A DNA stretch of 39,375 nucleotides. It comes from DAOOOU01 sp964435635. Its GTDB lineage: Bacteria > Bacillota_I > Bacilli_A > RF39 > UBA660. Under the pieces are notes generated by a model. That model did not search any database and was not told the origin of the DNA. It was given only the letters and a program-made list of their open reading frames with translations. The stretch spans positions 1 through 39,375 of the forward strand of contig CAYSZU010000004.1 in the NCBI GenBank assembly GCA_964435635.1, read 5' to 3'. Each line of letters begins with the position of its first letter. Positions within the stretch are counted from its first letter, which is position 1. The position numbers and the translations under genes are program-made. This document shows positions 6,699 to 16,027 of this stretch, piece by piece.

Positions 6699-8003
6699 AT
6701 GCTTAAAGTTTATGATTACGATAATTTGCCGGTTGTCGAAATAGCTAATAAAATGATTCTTGATGCCGTTCATCGTAAAGCATCAGATATTCACTTTGAC
6801 CCAACACCAACAGTTTTAAAAGTTCGTTTACGAATTGATGGCGTTTTAATTAACTATGCCGAAGTTCCTGAAGTTATTAAAAAGAACCTTTCAACCCGAA
6901 TTAAAATTATTGCTAATATGAATATAACTGAATCACGAATGCCTCAAGATGGTGCTATTAAGACTGAAATGGAAGGCCGTACCTTAGACATGCGTGTTTC
7001 TTCCTTGCCAATTGTTGATGGGGAGAAAATTGTTATTCGAATATTAGACTATTCAATGAGTAGCGATGGCTTAGAGGCCTTAGGCTTCTCTGCTTTTAAT
7101 TTGGCTAAAGTTAATAAGATGATTACGGTGCCAAATGGGATAATTTTAACTACTGGTGCTACCGGTTGTGGTAAATCAACTACTAACTATGCAATTCTTC
7201 AAAAACTAAACTCACCAGAAGTAAATATTATTACCGTTGAAGATCCCGTAGAAATGAAAATCCCTGGTTTAAATCAGGTTCAAGTAATGGCGGAGATCGG
7301 CTTTAATTTTGCTAATGCCCTGCGAAGTATTCTGCGCCAAGATCCAGATATAATAATGATTGGGGAAATTCGTGATGATGAAACAGCTAGAATTGCCGTT
7401 AGAGCTTCAATTACTGGCCATTTAGTATTATCAACCCTTCATACTAATAACGCCTTAAACACCATTGAAAGACTGCTTGATATGGATGTTGAGCGCTACT
7501 TATTAGGTTCAGCTTTAACTGGCATAATCAGCCAGCGCCTAGCTAAAAAATTATGTCCAAAATGTCGAACTTTAAGACCAGCAACGGACTATGAAAAAAC
7601 CGTTATAAAATATTCTATTGGGCTTGATGTTAATGAGATATATGGCCCCATTGGTTGTGATGAGTGTATGAACGGCTATATGGGACGAGTTGCTGTCCAT
7701 GAGGTTTTAGCAATGAATCCCCGGATTAAAGATGCTATTATTAATAACCAAACAAAAAAAGAATTACGAGCTTTAGTTTACAAGGAAGGTCAGGTAGAAT
7801 CTTTATTACAAGATGGCCTTCACAAAGTTATTGATGGCTCAACTAGTTTCGAAGAAATCTTAAGAATAATTGATATAGAAGAAGATTTTGGCGAAGAAGA
7901 TATTGATATTAAGAATATATTAATGGGTAAACAAAAAGATAAAAATAATCAAAATAACAAATTAAGCAATCAAAAAAATGACTATGAAGTATTAAACTTC
8001 TAG
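6699..8003 (+). CDS. pilB: Type IV pilus / competence assembly ATPase (PilB/ComGA/GspE family)
   Basis: The 434-residue secretion ATPase powers assembly of pilin subunits at the inner face of the membrane. Walker A GATGCGKST is at 153-161, Asp box around DPVEMK, Walker B IIMIGEIRDDETARIAVRA near 218, His box STLHTNNA. A Cys-x2-Cys (CPKC) and a second CDEC form the zinc-binding tetracysteine typical of PilB/GspE. It lacks the N-terminal MshEN domains of long PilB proteins, resembling ComGA in size. The start is ATG 6699, which has GAGGTGA seven bases upstream; a TTG one codon earlier is too close. It is the only plus-strand gene here and converges on pilD-pilC. The C-terminus ends in a charged, Asn/Lys-rich tail. 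Confidence 0.92.
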   Translation: MLKVYDYDNLPVVEIANKMILDAVHRKASDIHFDPTPTVLKVRLRIDGVLINYAEVPEVIKKNLSTRIKIIANMNITESRMPQDGAIKTEMEGRTLDMRVSSLPIVDGEKIVIRILDYSMSSDGLEALGFSAFNLAKVNKMITVPNGIILTTGATGCGKSTTNYAILQKLNSPEVNIITVEDPVEMKIPGLNQVQVMAEIGFNFANALRSILRQDPDIIMIGEIRDDETARIAVRASITGHLVLSTLHTNNALNTIERLLDMDVERYLLGSALTGIISQRLAKKLCPKCRTLRPATDYEKTVIKYSIGLDVNEIYGPIGCDECMNGYMGRVAVHEVLAMNPRIKDAIINNQTKKELRALVYKEGQVESLLQDGLHKVIDGSTSFEEILRIIDIEEDFGEEDIDIKNILMGKQKDKNNQNNKLSNQKNDYEVLNF

Positions 8004-8017
8004 TCATTTTATTTTAT
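7975..8017. terminator. Bidirectional terminator shared by pilB and pilD
   Basis: A near-palindrome, AAAATGACTA-(T)-GAAGT / ACTTC-TAGTCATTTT with loop ATTAA, is followed by T-rich sequence on both strands (TTTTATTTTATC on plus, TTTTTTTG on minus). It contains the pilB stop codon, and the pilD stop (8009-8011) is in its last bases. Confidence 0.85.
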
Positions 8018-8764
8018 CATAAACAGTAAACTATTTATCGGCTCCATAAAGACAAAAGCTAAAAACATCCCTAATGCCAGAAATGGACCAAAAGGAATTT
8101 CCGCTTCTTTTGAGGTGCCCATGTTATATAATGCATAAGGAAAAGCTAAAAATGAGCCAAATATTAAAGCAACAAAGCTAAACTTTATTCCTAAAGTAAT
8201 ACCAAAAACAAAGGATAATTTAATATCTCCCCCACCCATTGAATCTTTTCTAAAGACTTTATCGCCAAGTAATTTGATTAACAACATAAAAACAAAAATA
8301 ATTACCCCAGATATTAAATAGAAAACAACATCATATAAACCAAAATAGTAATATCTTAAGCCTAGAATCAATAATGTTGCAATGATTAATGGGGTATCTA
8401 AAATAATCATATATTTAAAATCACTAACAAAGATTAAGATAAATAAACATCCTAAAATAATAGTTACAAAAAAATTATAACTAAAGCCGTAATAAATATA
8501 GGTCAAGGCAAATAAATTACCACTAAAAAGCTCAATTAAAGGATAAACTAGTGATAACTTTGTTTCACATTTTCGACATTTCCCGTTTTGGAAAAGATAA
8601 GAAAAAACCGGAATTAATTCATACCACTTTAAAACGTGTTGGCAATTATCACAATGACTCCTAGGTTTAATAATTGATTTATTAATAGGCGCCCGCATTC
8701 CAACTAAAGTTAAAAACGAACCAATTGCCAAACCCATTAAAAACAAATAAATAATAATTAACAT
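8009..8764 (-). CDS. pilD: Prepilin leader peptidase / N-methyltransferase (PilD/ComC)
   Basis: The 251-residue polytopic membrane aspartyl protease cleaves class III signal peptides of prepilins. Two catalytic Asp motifs are visible: SDFKYMIILD (about residue 115-124) and MGGGDIK (about 177-183). Two CxxC pairs (CDNC, CRKC) in the first cytoplasmic loop match the zinc-binding, methyltransferase-containing full-length form. About eight membrane segments. The gene begins 12 bases after the pilC stop with a good AAGGAGG, so the two are an operon. No prepilin gene is in this window, so the substrates must be elsewhere or unrecognised. Confidence 0.93.
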   Translation of the reverse strand: MLIIIYLFLMGLAIGSFLTLVGMRAPINKSIIKPRSHCDNCQHVLKWYELIPVFSYLFQNGKCRKCETKLSLVYPLIELFSGNLFALTYIYYGFSYNFFVTIILGCLFILIFVSDFKYMIILDTPLIIATLLILGLRYYYFGLYDVVFYLISGVIIFVFMLLIKLLGDKVFRKDSMGGGDIKLSFVFGITLGIKFSFVALIFGSFLAFPYALYNMGTSKEAEIPFGPFLALGMFLAFVFMEPINSLLFMIK

Positions 8765-8776
8765 TTTGGTTCCTCC

Positions 8777-10369
8777 TTACATATCTACCGTGTCATACAT
8801 TTGAAACATTGGCATTACAATTGATAAAACTACAACTCCAACCACAACTGCTAAGAAAACAATCATAATTGGTTCAATTAAACTTTTTAGCGTATTAATA
8901 ATGTTGCGATGTTGTTCTTGATAATAAGCACTTACTTTGCTCATCATTGAAGCTAATTCACCAGTTGATTCACCAGTTACAATCATATAATAAGCAACAT
9001 CTGGAACTGCCCAATGATCTTTAAAGGCCGTTGATATTTTATCCCCTTTAGCAATATTTGTTACCGTCTCAATCATTAATTCTTTATATATTTCATTATT
9101 CGTTATCTTTATTAAAATATCGATACTATCAGTAATAAAAACATTATTTCTTAATAATGAAGCAAAAGTTTTAGTAAAAATTGTCATTTCATTATACATA
9201 ATTACTTTACCAATTAAAGGCATTTTCATTAAAAACATTTGAATAGCCCGACGAAACAATTTTACCTGTTTATAAATAAAAGCTAGGGCAATAATAATAG
9301 CGGCGCCGATAACAATAAGATAAGAGATATAATCTTTTAAAAACTTTGATAAGTTTAATATGAAAAGCGTAATACCTGATATCTTTGTCCCTGCCGATTC
9401 AAAAATTTGAACAAATTGGGGAATAATAAATAACATAATAAAAGTAATAACCCCAACAGCAAAAACAAGAATTAAAGAAGGGTAAATCATTGCGCTAATC
9501 ATTTGTTTCTTTGTTTTGTTTATTTCATCGTAATATGTTGCCATATCATCAAGCGTTTCTTCTAATTGACCAGTTGCTTCAGCAGCACTGATCATATTAA
9601 TTAATAAATTAGGAAAAACATTTCCTTGCTTTTCCATTGCTACAGAAAAAGAATTACCCATTGTTAATTCATAAACTAAAGCAGAGAATATTTTATTTGG
9701 AACGCCATTCTTTCCCATTTGACGAGCTAAAATTCTTAAAGCTTCGGTTAAAGGAATACCAGATTTGACATATGTTGCTAACTGAGTTAACCAAAATATT
9801 AAGTCTTTACCACTTAAACGAGAATAAAAAATTGAACTTTTACCAAAAACAAATCGGACCATATCAGAGCTTTCAATTTTATATACTTCATATCCTTCAT
9901 TAATTAAAAAAGCATTAATATCTTGTTTTGAAAAACCACTAATAGTTTCTGTTCTGATTTTACCATTAGCGTTTTTGGCCGTTACTCGGTAAACTATTGC
10001 AACCTCACTTCGAACATTATCACCTTGTAATTCAAGTAAAAGTTGTTGTTTGGCAGCTAAAAGTGCTTTACTAACTTTATCCGGTTTAAGATTCACTTTT
10101 TTATGGCCCGGAAAATAAGGACCATTTGAATTAGAATCTTTTTTATTTGCGATTTCGGCCCCGGTCATTTTTTTAATCAAATTAATAAAAATTACTAAGA
10201 AATTATAAAAGAAACTAAAAACAACTCCAATACCAATCAATACATACTTAAAAAAAGCAACAATACTAAGAATTATTGTCAGCGTTATCTTACCAAAAAA
10301 ATATTTTGAATTATTATCTTTTATGGTTAATGGAGCAACTGTTTTGTCTTTATTAGAATTAAAAAGCAT
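8777..10369 (-). CDS. pilC: Type IV pilus assembly platform protein (PilC/GspF family) with N-terminal extension
   Basis: The 530-residue integral membrane protein is the platform on which PilB acts. Two GspF domains are seen, the first around residues 190-310 (FWLTQLATYVKSGIPLTEAL), the second around 395-515 (FTKTFASLLRNNVFITDSIDIL), each followed by membrane helices. The short beta segment usually starting the family (YRVTAKNANGKIRTETISGF) begins near residue 128. The first 125 residues are extra: a polar start, a hydrophobic stretch about residues 28-65 and a charged linker. This is unusual for the family and may add a membrane anchor. A promoter with TGGTATACT and a good GGAGGG precede the start; no pilin is seen nearby. 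Confidence 0.92.
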   Translation of the reverse strand: MLFNSNKDKTVAPLTIKDNNSKYFFGKITLTIILSIVAFFKYVLIGIGVVFSFFYNFLVIFINLIKKMTGAEIANKKDSNSNGPYFPGHKKVNLKPDKVSKALLAAKQQLLLELQGDNVRSEVAIVYRVTAKNANGKIRTETISGFSKQDINAFLINEGYEVYKIESSDMVRFVFGKSSIFYSRLSGKDLIFWLTQLATYVKSGIPLTEALRILARQMGKNGVPNKIFSALVYELTMGNSFSVAMEKQGNVFPNLLINMISAAEATGQLEETLDDMATYYDEINKTKKQMISAMIYPSLILVFAVGVITFIMLFIIPQFVQIFESAGTKISGITLFILNLSKFLKDYISYLIVIGAAIIIALAFIYKQVKLFRRAIQMFLMKMPLIGKVIMYNEMTIFTKTFASLLRNNVFITDSIDILIKITNNEIYKELMIETVTNIAKGDKISTAFKDHWAVPDVAYYMIVTGESTGELASMMSKVSAYYQEQHRNIINTLKSLIEPIMIVFLAVVVGVVVLSIVMPMFQMYDTVDM

Positions 10370-10408
10370 CTATTTAATCCCTCCAAACATTTTCTATTGT
10401 ATCTTGAG

Positions 10409-10437
10409 TATACCACACTAATTATAAATATTAAATA
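10409..10437 (-). promoter_or_regulatory. Candidate promoter of pilC-pilD
   Basis: Minus strand TGGTATACT (extended -10) lies about 35-45 bases before the pilC start in the AT-rich gap between trmK and pilC. The -35 region is poor. Exact ends are approximate. Confidence 0.5.
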
Positions 10438-10480
10438 TTTTTTTATTGATTGGACACCTGATTAAGGCCTATTAATAAAG

Positions 10481-10513
10481 TAAAAAACAAAGGATTGTTA
10501 TTCATTAACAATC
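10481..10513 (-). terminator. Terminator of the dnaG-rpoD-trmK operon
   Basis: Minus strand GATTGTTA, loop ATGAA, TAACAATC (10493-10513) then CTTTGTTTTTT. The stem contains the trmK stop codon (10498-10500). Confidence 0.8.
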
Positions 10514-11136
10514 TTTTTAAGTTTTTTATTTGCCCACTTTAATTGTAATTTTAAAATATATTTACCCTTTGGCAATTGGTTTATTATTTTTATGTTTTGG
10601 TTAATTAATGATTCAAAATAATTCTTATTTAAAGCTAGACCAAATTGTTTTTCAAAGCGCGTATTCTTTTTTTCGCTCTTTAAATAAATCATGATTGCAT
10701 AATATTTTTGATGATCGTTAATAATCTCCTCAGCAGTTAAATAATATCCTTTTTTAGCCATAAAAAACCTTAGTTCAGGCCAATCGTTATTTGATTGTAA
10801 AATAATTTTTTTAATTGGCTTGAGCTTTTCTTGATTACTTAAAATATTAATAATAGTATTTGTTCCTAAACCGGCAATAACCATTGTATTATAGGTCTTA
10901 GTATTAATGCTATTTAACCCATCAGAAATAATCGTTTTGATGGCTAGTTGATACTTATCAAAGTTTTTTTTAGCATTGGCTAGCGCCATCGCATTAACAT
11001 CAGCAGCAACAATTGTCTGACATAAGCTATTTTGCCAAAGATAAAGACTTAATAAGCCATGATCACATCCCATATCAATAACTTTATCTTTTTTGGTAAT
11101 GTATTTAGCAATTGTTTTTAAACGTAAGCTCATCAT
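10498..11136 (-). CDS. trmK: tRNA (adenine-22-N1)-methyltransferase TrmK
   Basis: The 212-residue protein matches TrmK (YqfN), which methylates N1 of A22 in tRNA with S-adenosylmethionine. The SAM site VIDMGCDHGLLSLYL is at about residues 19-33, followed by IVAADVNAMALANAKKN (motif II) and TMVIAGLGTNTIINIL. It is next to rpoD exactly as in Bacillus (sigA-trmK). The ATG overlaps the last base of the rpoD TAA, suggesting translational coupling; the Shine-Dalgarno is poor. The second ATG directly after it is an equal choice. The usual neighbour nif3 is missing here. Confidence 0.92.
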   Translation of the reverse strand: MMSLRLKTIAKYITKKDKVIDMGCDHGLLSLYLWQNSLCQTIVAADVNAMALANAKKNFDKYQLAIKTIISDGLNSINTKTYNTMVIAGLGTNTIINILSNQEKLKPIKKIILQSNNDWPELRFFMAKKGYYLTAEEIINDHQKYYAIMIYLKSEKKNTRFEKQFGLALNKNYFESLINQNIKIINQLPKGKYILKLQLKWANKKLKKIVNE

Positions 11137-12236
11137 TAATCAATTAGGAAATCCTTTAGTTTTTTTGCTCTTGAGGGGTGACGCAGTTTGCGTAAGGCTT
11201 TAGCTTCAATCTGTCTAATTCGCTCTCTTGTTACGTTAAATCTTTTGCCTACCTCTTCTAAAGTATGACTTGTTCCATCAATTAATCCAAATCGCAATTC
11301 TAAAACTTCTTGTTCCCGGTCTTGTAAAGTTAATAAAACACTTTTTATATCTTCTTTAAGAATCTCATTTGTTGCATACTCTTCTGGTGACATACTATGC
11401 GTGTCTTTAATAAAATCACCTAAATGAGAATCATTTTCTTCACCAATTGGAGTTTCTAAAGAAACTGGATCTTGACTAATCTTTATTACTTCTCGTACTT
11501 TCTCAACTGTTATTCCCATTCTTTCAGCTATTTCTTCTTCTAATGGTTCGCGATTTAATTCTAAAGTCATTTGTCTTTGAATTCTTGCCATCTTATTAAT
11601 CGTTTCAACCATATGAACCGGAACCCGAATAGTTCTGGCTTGATCAGCTAAAGCGCGGGTAATTGCTTGTCTAATCCACCATGTCGCATAGGTTGAAAAC
11701 TTATATCCTTTACCATAATCAAATTTTTCAACACCCTTCATTAAACCCATATTACCTTCTTGAATTAAATCAAGGAATAATAACCCCCGGCCAACGTATC
11801 TTTTAGCAATACTAACAACTAATCTTAAATTTGATTCAGCTAAAATGTTTTTAGCTAAAGCTTCACCATTAGCAACCCTAATAGATAAATTTAATTCTTC
11901 TTCAGCACTTAATAAACTAATGCGGCCGATTTCTTTTAAATACATTCGCACTGGATCATTAATATTTATATCTTTAGTAATTTCAACATCATCTAATATT
12001 ATTGGTTCATCTTTAATATCAGCAATATTAGAGCCACCACTTTCAGCTTCTTCAGCTTCAGAAACAACATCAATATTTTTTTCAACAAAGAAATTATATA
12101 ATTCATCTAGTGAATCATTATCAATATCTAGGCCCTTTAAAGCCTCCGCTAGTTGCTCAAAAGTAATATATCCTTGTTTAGTACCTAATAATATCAGCTC
12201 TTCTTTTCGTTCTTCTAAACTTTTAATTTTTATCAT
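11136..12236 (-). CDS. rpoD: Primary RNA polymerase sigma factor (SigA/RpoD)
   Basis: The 366-residue protein is the housekeeping sigma factor. Region 1.1 is at the N-terminus (residues about 1-60); region 1.2 [16 protein letters not shown]; region 2 [30 protein letters not shown] and the promoter-melting [18 protein letters not shown]; region 3 [16 protein letters not shown]; region 4.2 [29 protein letters not shown]. These are close to consensus, which agrees with the TTGACA/TATAAT-like promoters in the window. Its start overlaps the end of dnaG by 14 bases, with GGAAGTG as Shine-Dalgarno inside dnaG. Confidence 0.98.
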   Translation of the reverse strand: MIKIKSLEERKEELILLGTKQGYITFEQLAEALKGLDIDNDSLDELYNFFVEKNIDVVSEAEEAESGGSNIADIKDEPIILDDVEITKDININDPVRMYLKEIGRISLLSAEEELNLSIRVANGEALAKNILAESNLRLVVSIAKRYVGRGLLFLDLIQEGNMGLMKGVEKFDYGKGYKFSTYATWWIRQAITRALADQARTIRVPVHMVETINKMARIQRQMTLELNREPLEEEIAERMGITVEKVREVIKISQDPVSLETPIGEENDSHLGDFIKDTHSMSPEEYATNEILKEDIKSVLLTLQDREQEVLELRFGLIDGTSHTLEEVGKRFNVTRERIRQIEAKALRKLRHPSRAKKLKDFLID

Positions 12237-13974
12237 TATCTACACTTCCTTTTTTTAATTCTGTTATTTTAGTAATTAACTCAACTTTTTTTGCTTCATC
12301 TGATTCAGCTTTGATTAAATCCTTTAAATGTTTTATTTCTTTTTCTGTCATAGCTTTTTCAGCCGCCAAAATATATTGTTCCATTGCTTCACTGTTAAGT
12401 TCATCTTCACTCCCCTGACCAACAATCTCAAGTGCTAGCTCGCCCACTTTTTGATTGGGCGTAATATGAGAAATAAAATCTGCAACATTAACATCAGCAC
12501 TTTTATTCTTCTCATAATAGCAAACTATTTCACTTGCTATTTCCCGATAACGAATATCATCTAAATAACCTAATTTATTATTATACATTTTGATATACTT
12601 TTCACCGTTCATCATAAAATATAATATTTTTTCAGCGGCTAATTGATAAGCTGTTTTTTTGTCTGGTTTTTTTACTAAAGGAGCAGTTGGCTGAACTTCC
12701 TTTTTAGTAACCAATTTACTTTTTAAAACCTCAAGACTAACATCATATTCTTTACTTAGTTTCTTAAGTGTTACCTCCCTTAAAATAGCATCATCAACTT
12801 TATTTAAATAAGTAATTACTTCATTAATATATTTTGCTAAATCCTCAGAATTATTTAAATCCTTGTCTTCTTTTAAAGATTGAAATTTGAAATCAAAATA
12901 ATTCTGGGGACTTTTCAAATTAGTTAAAAAACTCTCAAAACCATTTTTAACAATATATTCATCTGGATCTTTGGCTCCCGATAACCTGATTACATTTACT
13001 TTAATATTCTCCTTCAAAAGCATTTCGCCATTAACAAGAGTTGCCTTAAGGCCAGCAATATCATTATCTAAACAAAGAATAACATCAGTTCTTAATTTTT
13101 TTAATAACTCAACTTGTTCCTTGGTCATACTAGTTCCCATTAAAGCAACAACATTATTGATCCCATTACTTGCTAACCGAATAACATCCATATAGCCTTC
13201 AACAACGATTAAATTACCGGCTTTTTTAACTGCTTCTTTTACATTATGATAATTGTAAAGCATTTCGCCTTTTTTAAAAATTTTAGTTTCTTTACTATTA
13301 ATATATTTAGCCGTTTCTTCATGGCGATAAATACGACCACTAAAGGCGACAACATTTCCATCCTTATCCCAAAGGGGAAAAATTATTCGGCGGGTAAAAA
13401 CATCATAGTTTTTATTAGCGGTAATATTTACTAACCCTAAATCATTAATTAAATTTAAGCTATAATTCTTTTTTTGTAAAATTTGATATAAATCATCACT
13501 ATTATCTAAGGCTAACCCTAACCCAAAGGCATCAATAAGATTTTCTTCGAAACCCCGTTCTTTTAAATATTGGTTAGCTTCTTGCCCAAGCTTAGTCTTT
13601 AAATTGTTTTGAAAGAACTTAGCCGCTAATTCCATAACGGCATGTTCTTGTTTAAAATAATCACTTTTAGGAGTATATCCTTCAGATAAAGCAATCCCCA
13701 ATTTATCGGCCACAACCTTAACTGCCTCAGCAAAAGAAATGTTCTCATAATTTTGAACAAAAGTAAAAACATTACCAGCTGCATTACAAGAAAAACACTT
13801 ATAAATTTGTTTTTCAACCGAAACACTCATGCTTGGGGCGTGGTCATCATGAAAAGGACAAAGACAAACAAAGTTTTTCCCTTTTTTACTTAAAGATACA
13901 TAATTACCAATAATATCAGCAATATTAGCTTTAGATCTGATTAAATCAATTTCAGCATTATCAATATATGACAT
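12223..13974 (-). CDS. dnaG: DNA primase
   Basis: The protein, 583 residues from the chosen ATG, makes RNA primers for replication. The N-terminal zinc finger is CPFH...CFSC with Cys39, His42, Cys60 and Cys63. The TOPRIM catalytic domain has [11 protein letters not shown] (about residues 257-267) and [12 protein letters not shown]. The remaining C-terminal region binds the replicative helicase and is less conserved. ATG 13974 is chosen because AAGGTG lies six bases upstream; a GTG three codons earlier overlaps that Shine-Dalgarno. First gene of dnaG-rpoD-trmK, the classical macromolecular-synthesis order. A TATAAT is present at 13999-14004 upstream, with a poor -35. Confidence 0.97.
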   Translation of the reverse strand: MSYIDNAEIDLIRSKANIADIIGNYVSLSKKGKNFVCLCPFHDDHAPSMSVSVEKQIYKCFSCNAAGNVFTFVQNYENISFAEAVKVVADKLGIALSEGYTPKSDYFKQEHAVMELAAKFFQNNLKTKLGQEANQYLKERGFEENLIDAFGLGLALDNSDDLYQILQKKNYSLNLINDLGLVNITANKNYDVFTRRIIFPLWDKDGNVVAFSGRIYRHEETAKYINSKETKIFKKGEMLYNYHNVKEAVKKAGNLIVVEGYMDVIRLASNGINNVVALMGTSMTKEQVELLKKLRTDVILCLDNDIAGLKATLVNGEMLLKENIKVNVIRLSGAKDPDEYIVKNGFESFLTNLKSPQNYFDFKFQSLKEDKDLNNSEDLAKYINEVITYLNKVDDAILREVTLKKLSKEYDVSLEVLKSKLVTKKEVQPTAPLVKKPDKKTAYQLAAEKILYFMMNGEKYIKMYNNKLGYLDDIRYREIASEIVCYYEKNKSADVNVADFISHITPNQKVGELALEIVGQGSEDELNSEAMEQYILAAEKAMTEKEIKHLKDLIKAESDEAKKVELITKITELKKGSVDNDKN

Positions 13975-14029
13975 AATCTTCACCTTCTAATATAATATAT
14001 TATAGGTTTTAAGCTGATTTCCTTTTTTT

Positions 14030-14066
14030 TATTTAAAAAAAGAGTAAAAAATGGCATTTTTACTCT
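14030..14066 (-). terminator. Terminator of the thioester surface protein gene
   Basis: Minus strand AGAGTAAAA, loop, TTTTACTCT, followed by a T run (TTTTTTT before 14041). The first arm contains the gene's stop codon at 14060-14062. Confidence 0.85.
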
Positions 14067-15949
14067 AAATTTAATCTTTTTTGGCCTTTTAGGCTTAAAT
14101 AAAAGGTTATTATACTAACAATTGCAATTAACCCTAGCCTAATTAAATTGTTATCAAAACTAGTCTTTGGATTAACAATTGATTCTTTAGTAGTTAGTAC
14201 CTCATTTTTTAGTTCTAGATCATTAATTTCCTCTTCTTCGACCTCAGCAATAATTTCTGCTTCTTCATCAAGTTCTTCTTCCACCTCATCTACTTTTTCA
14301 CTGACTTCCGGTTCAATTATTAGCGGGGGAATAATCTTAAGGCGAGCAATAATCTTTACGGGAATGAATTTTTCGCCCTCTATAATTTCAAATTCCCCGT
14401 TTTCATTAATCATTAATTCTGGCACATCAATTATTTCATAGTTTTCTAAGGTGCCAATTAGTTCGATTGGATAAATCCCATCCAACAAATAATCGGTTAA
14501 CACTATCCCTTCCTCAATTTGATAATCAGTTCCAATATTTATTATTAAATCCTCATCAATCAAATCACCTTCCTCATTAATTAAGTAAACTATCGCGCGA
14601 TTTTTAAATAAATTGTTATAAAGTTTAATATCTTGAAAAAGGTTAGCATCCTTAATTATAAATGAGTGCTCAGTAATTAAATCATGCTTTTGTTTACCAG
14701 TTATTTGATTGATATAATATTGGCCGTAACCTAATTCTAAAGAAGCTTCACCTTTTTCATTAGTTATAATAGTCGCCGCTAATTTATGTTCATAATCATA
14801 AATATTAAAAGTCGCTTGCTCTTCAAGTTCATATTGGTAATATAAATCATTACCATAATATTTAGTTATTTTTATTTGATTAGTTATTAAGTAGTTTGGT
14901 AAATTAACAATTTTAAAACTATTACTGTTTAAAATGACTTGATATTGATTTAGATCTTTTTGATAGCCAACCCCACTACTTATTTGTTTAACATAATATG
15001 TTCCATATGGCAAATAAGAAGATAAATATTGGCCGTTTTGATTCATTGTTACTTGCTCTAAAAGCTGATGTTGATAATTATATATTCCATAAGTTACTAA
15101 AAACTTGGCTTCGCTGGAGTATTTATCCTTATTATTTGTAATATTTAAATTTATTTTAGAAGCAGTAACAGCCACCTCAATATATTCTGTCTCCGGAGTA
15201 AAAGACCCAACGCTTAAGGCATTTTGATTTTGGGCATGGGTATAAGCAACAACACTTTTATTATAATATTTATCAGTTTTTTGTAAATATATCGGGGTTG
15301 AAGGCATTGGTTTGATCCCCTCAATTATTAATTTGTTCCCCGTATGGTTAAGGGAAAAATTATTATTATTTATTAACTGATAACGATTTAACACTTGATT
15401 AGTATCAGTCAATTCTAATCTCTCACCTAAATTAAGAGTAATCTTTTGCTTATTAAAAGAAGGTCTTAACTTATGATTAGCAACCAAACTCTCCATTTCA
15501 TTAATCTCGGCTTCATATCGACTAACATACGCCCCGTTAGGGGTACTTGTAAAGTAAATTTGCGCTTGTGGCGCAACAGTTCGCCAAATAAGTAATTGGG
15601 CTACACTATACCATTTAGCATCGCCGTGATTTAAGTAACCATAACCATAGTAAGCAAGTAGCATTACTCTTTCCCATGTTTCAGCTGATAAATTTAGATT
15701 AGCCGGATAGTTATTTGTTACAGCCAAATAATTATTACCAGTTACATCAAGAAGTAAAAATGGTTCTAAACAATAAACTAACTGCCCATTACTATCATAG
15801 ATAAACCTTAATTGGAGATATTTAGTAACACTCCCTTGTACTTTTTTAATATAAGTATTACTAATATAACTACCTTCATTAAAAGAAATTGCATGCGTAA
15901 CTAATGTCCCCCAAAACATAAAAAATAATAATAAAAATATTTTTCTCAT
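14060..15949 (-). CDS. Thioester-domain (TED) cell-wall adhesin with prealbumin-like repeats and NPKTS sorting signal
   Basis: The 629-residue protein starts with a signal peptide (hydrophobic residues 4-17). Residues 25-150 look like a thioester domain: YCLEP with Cys60, then AQLLIWR with Gln118, the Cys/Gln pair that forms an internal thioester for covalent binding to host surfaces in Gram-positive adhesins. Two or three repeats of Cna-B/SpaA-like beta domains follow (about 260-350, 356-440, 440-540), each with the YGTYYVKQI or YGQYYINQI strand. A Glu-rich stretch (about 545-585) precedes NPKTS (593-597), a hydrophobic stretch and a basic tail, a sortase signal of the NPxTx type. No sortase gene is in the window. 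Family is inferred from motifs. Confidence 0.8.
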   Translation of the reverse strand: MRKIFLLLFFMFWGTLVTHAISFNEGSYISNTYIKKVQGSVTKYLQLRFIYDSNGQLVYCLEPFLLLDVTGNNYLAVTNNYPANLNLSAETWERVMLLAYYGYGYLNHGDAKWYSVAQLLIWRTVAPQAQIYFTSTPNGAYVSRYEAEINEMESLVANHKLRPSFNKQKITLNLGERLELTDTNQVLNRYQLINNNNFSLNHTGNKLIIEGIKPMPSTPIYLQKTDKYYNKSVVAYTHAQNQNALSVGSFTPETEYIEVAVTASKINLNITNNKDKYSSEAKFLVTYGIYNYQHQLLEQVTMNQNGQYLSSYLPYGTYYVKQISSGVGYQKDLNQYQVILNSNSFKIVNLPNYLITNQIKITKYYGNDLYYQYELEEQATFNIYDYEHKLAATIITNEKGEASLELGYGQYYINQITGKQKHDLITEHSFIIKDANLFQDIKLYNNLFKNRAIVYLINEEGDLIDEDLIINIGTDYQIEEGIVLTDYLLDGIYPIELIGTLENYEIIDVPELMINENGEFEIIEGEKFIPVKIIARLKIIPPLIIEPEVSEKVDEVEEELDEEAEIIAEVEEEEINDLELKNEVLTTKESIVNPKTSFDNNLIRLGLIAIVSIITFYLSLKGQKRLNLE

Positions 15950-15955
15950 AAAATC

Positions 15956-15979
15956 ACCCTCGTATATATATACGAGGGT
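15956..15979. promoter_or_regulatory. Perfect 24-base palindrome covering the Shine-Dalgarno of the thioester adhesin gene
   Basis: ACCCTC-GTATATATATAC-GAGGGT is its own reverse complement. On the minus strand the right arm GAGGGT, followed by GA, is the only Shine-Dalgarno for the adhesin ATG (15947-15949), six bases away. In RNA the stem would hide the ribosome site; in DNA it could be an operator for a dimeric repressor. It is not a normal terminator, since no T tract follows on either strand beyond GATTTT. Confidence 0.6.
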
Positions 15980-16027
15980 AAATACTTTTTTCCTTTAAAA
16001 TAATTAATTGCTGCCTTTTTTAAATTA

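Noticed and set aside
11845..12258. Plus-strand open frame of 137 codons opposite rpoD
   Set aside because: Ser/Ile-rich, typical antisense shadow of an acidic minus-strand gene; no ribosome site.
15956..15979. Palindrome as terminator of alaS
   Set aside because: No T tract directly follows on the minus strand, and it overlaps the next gene's Shine-Dalgarno; a control element is more likely.
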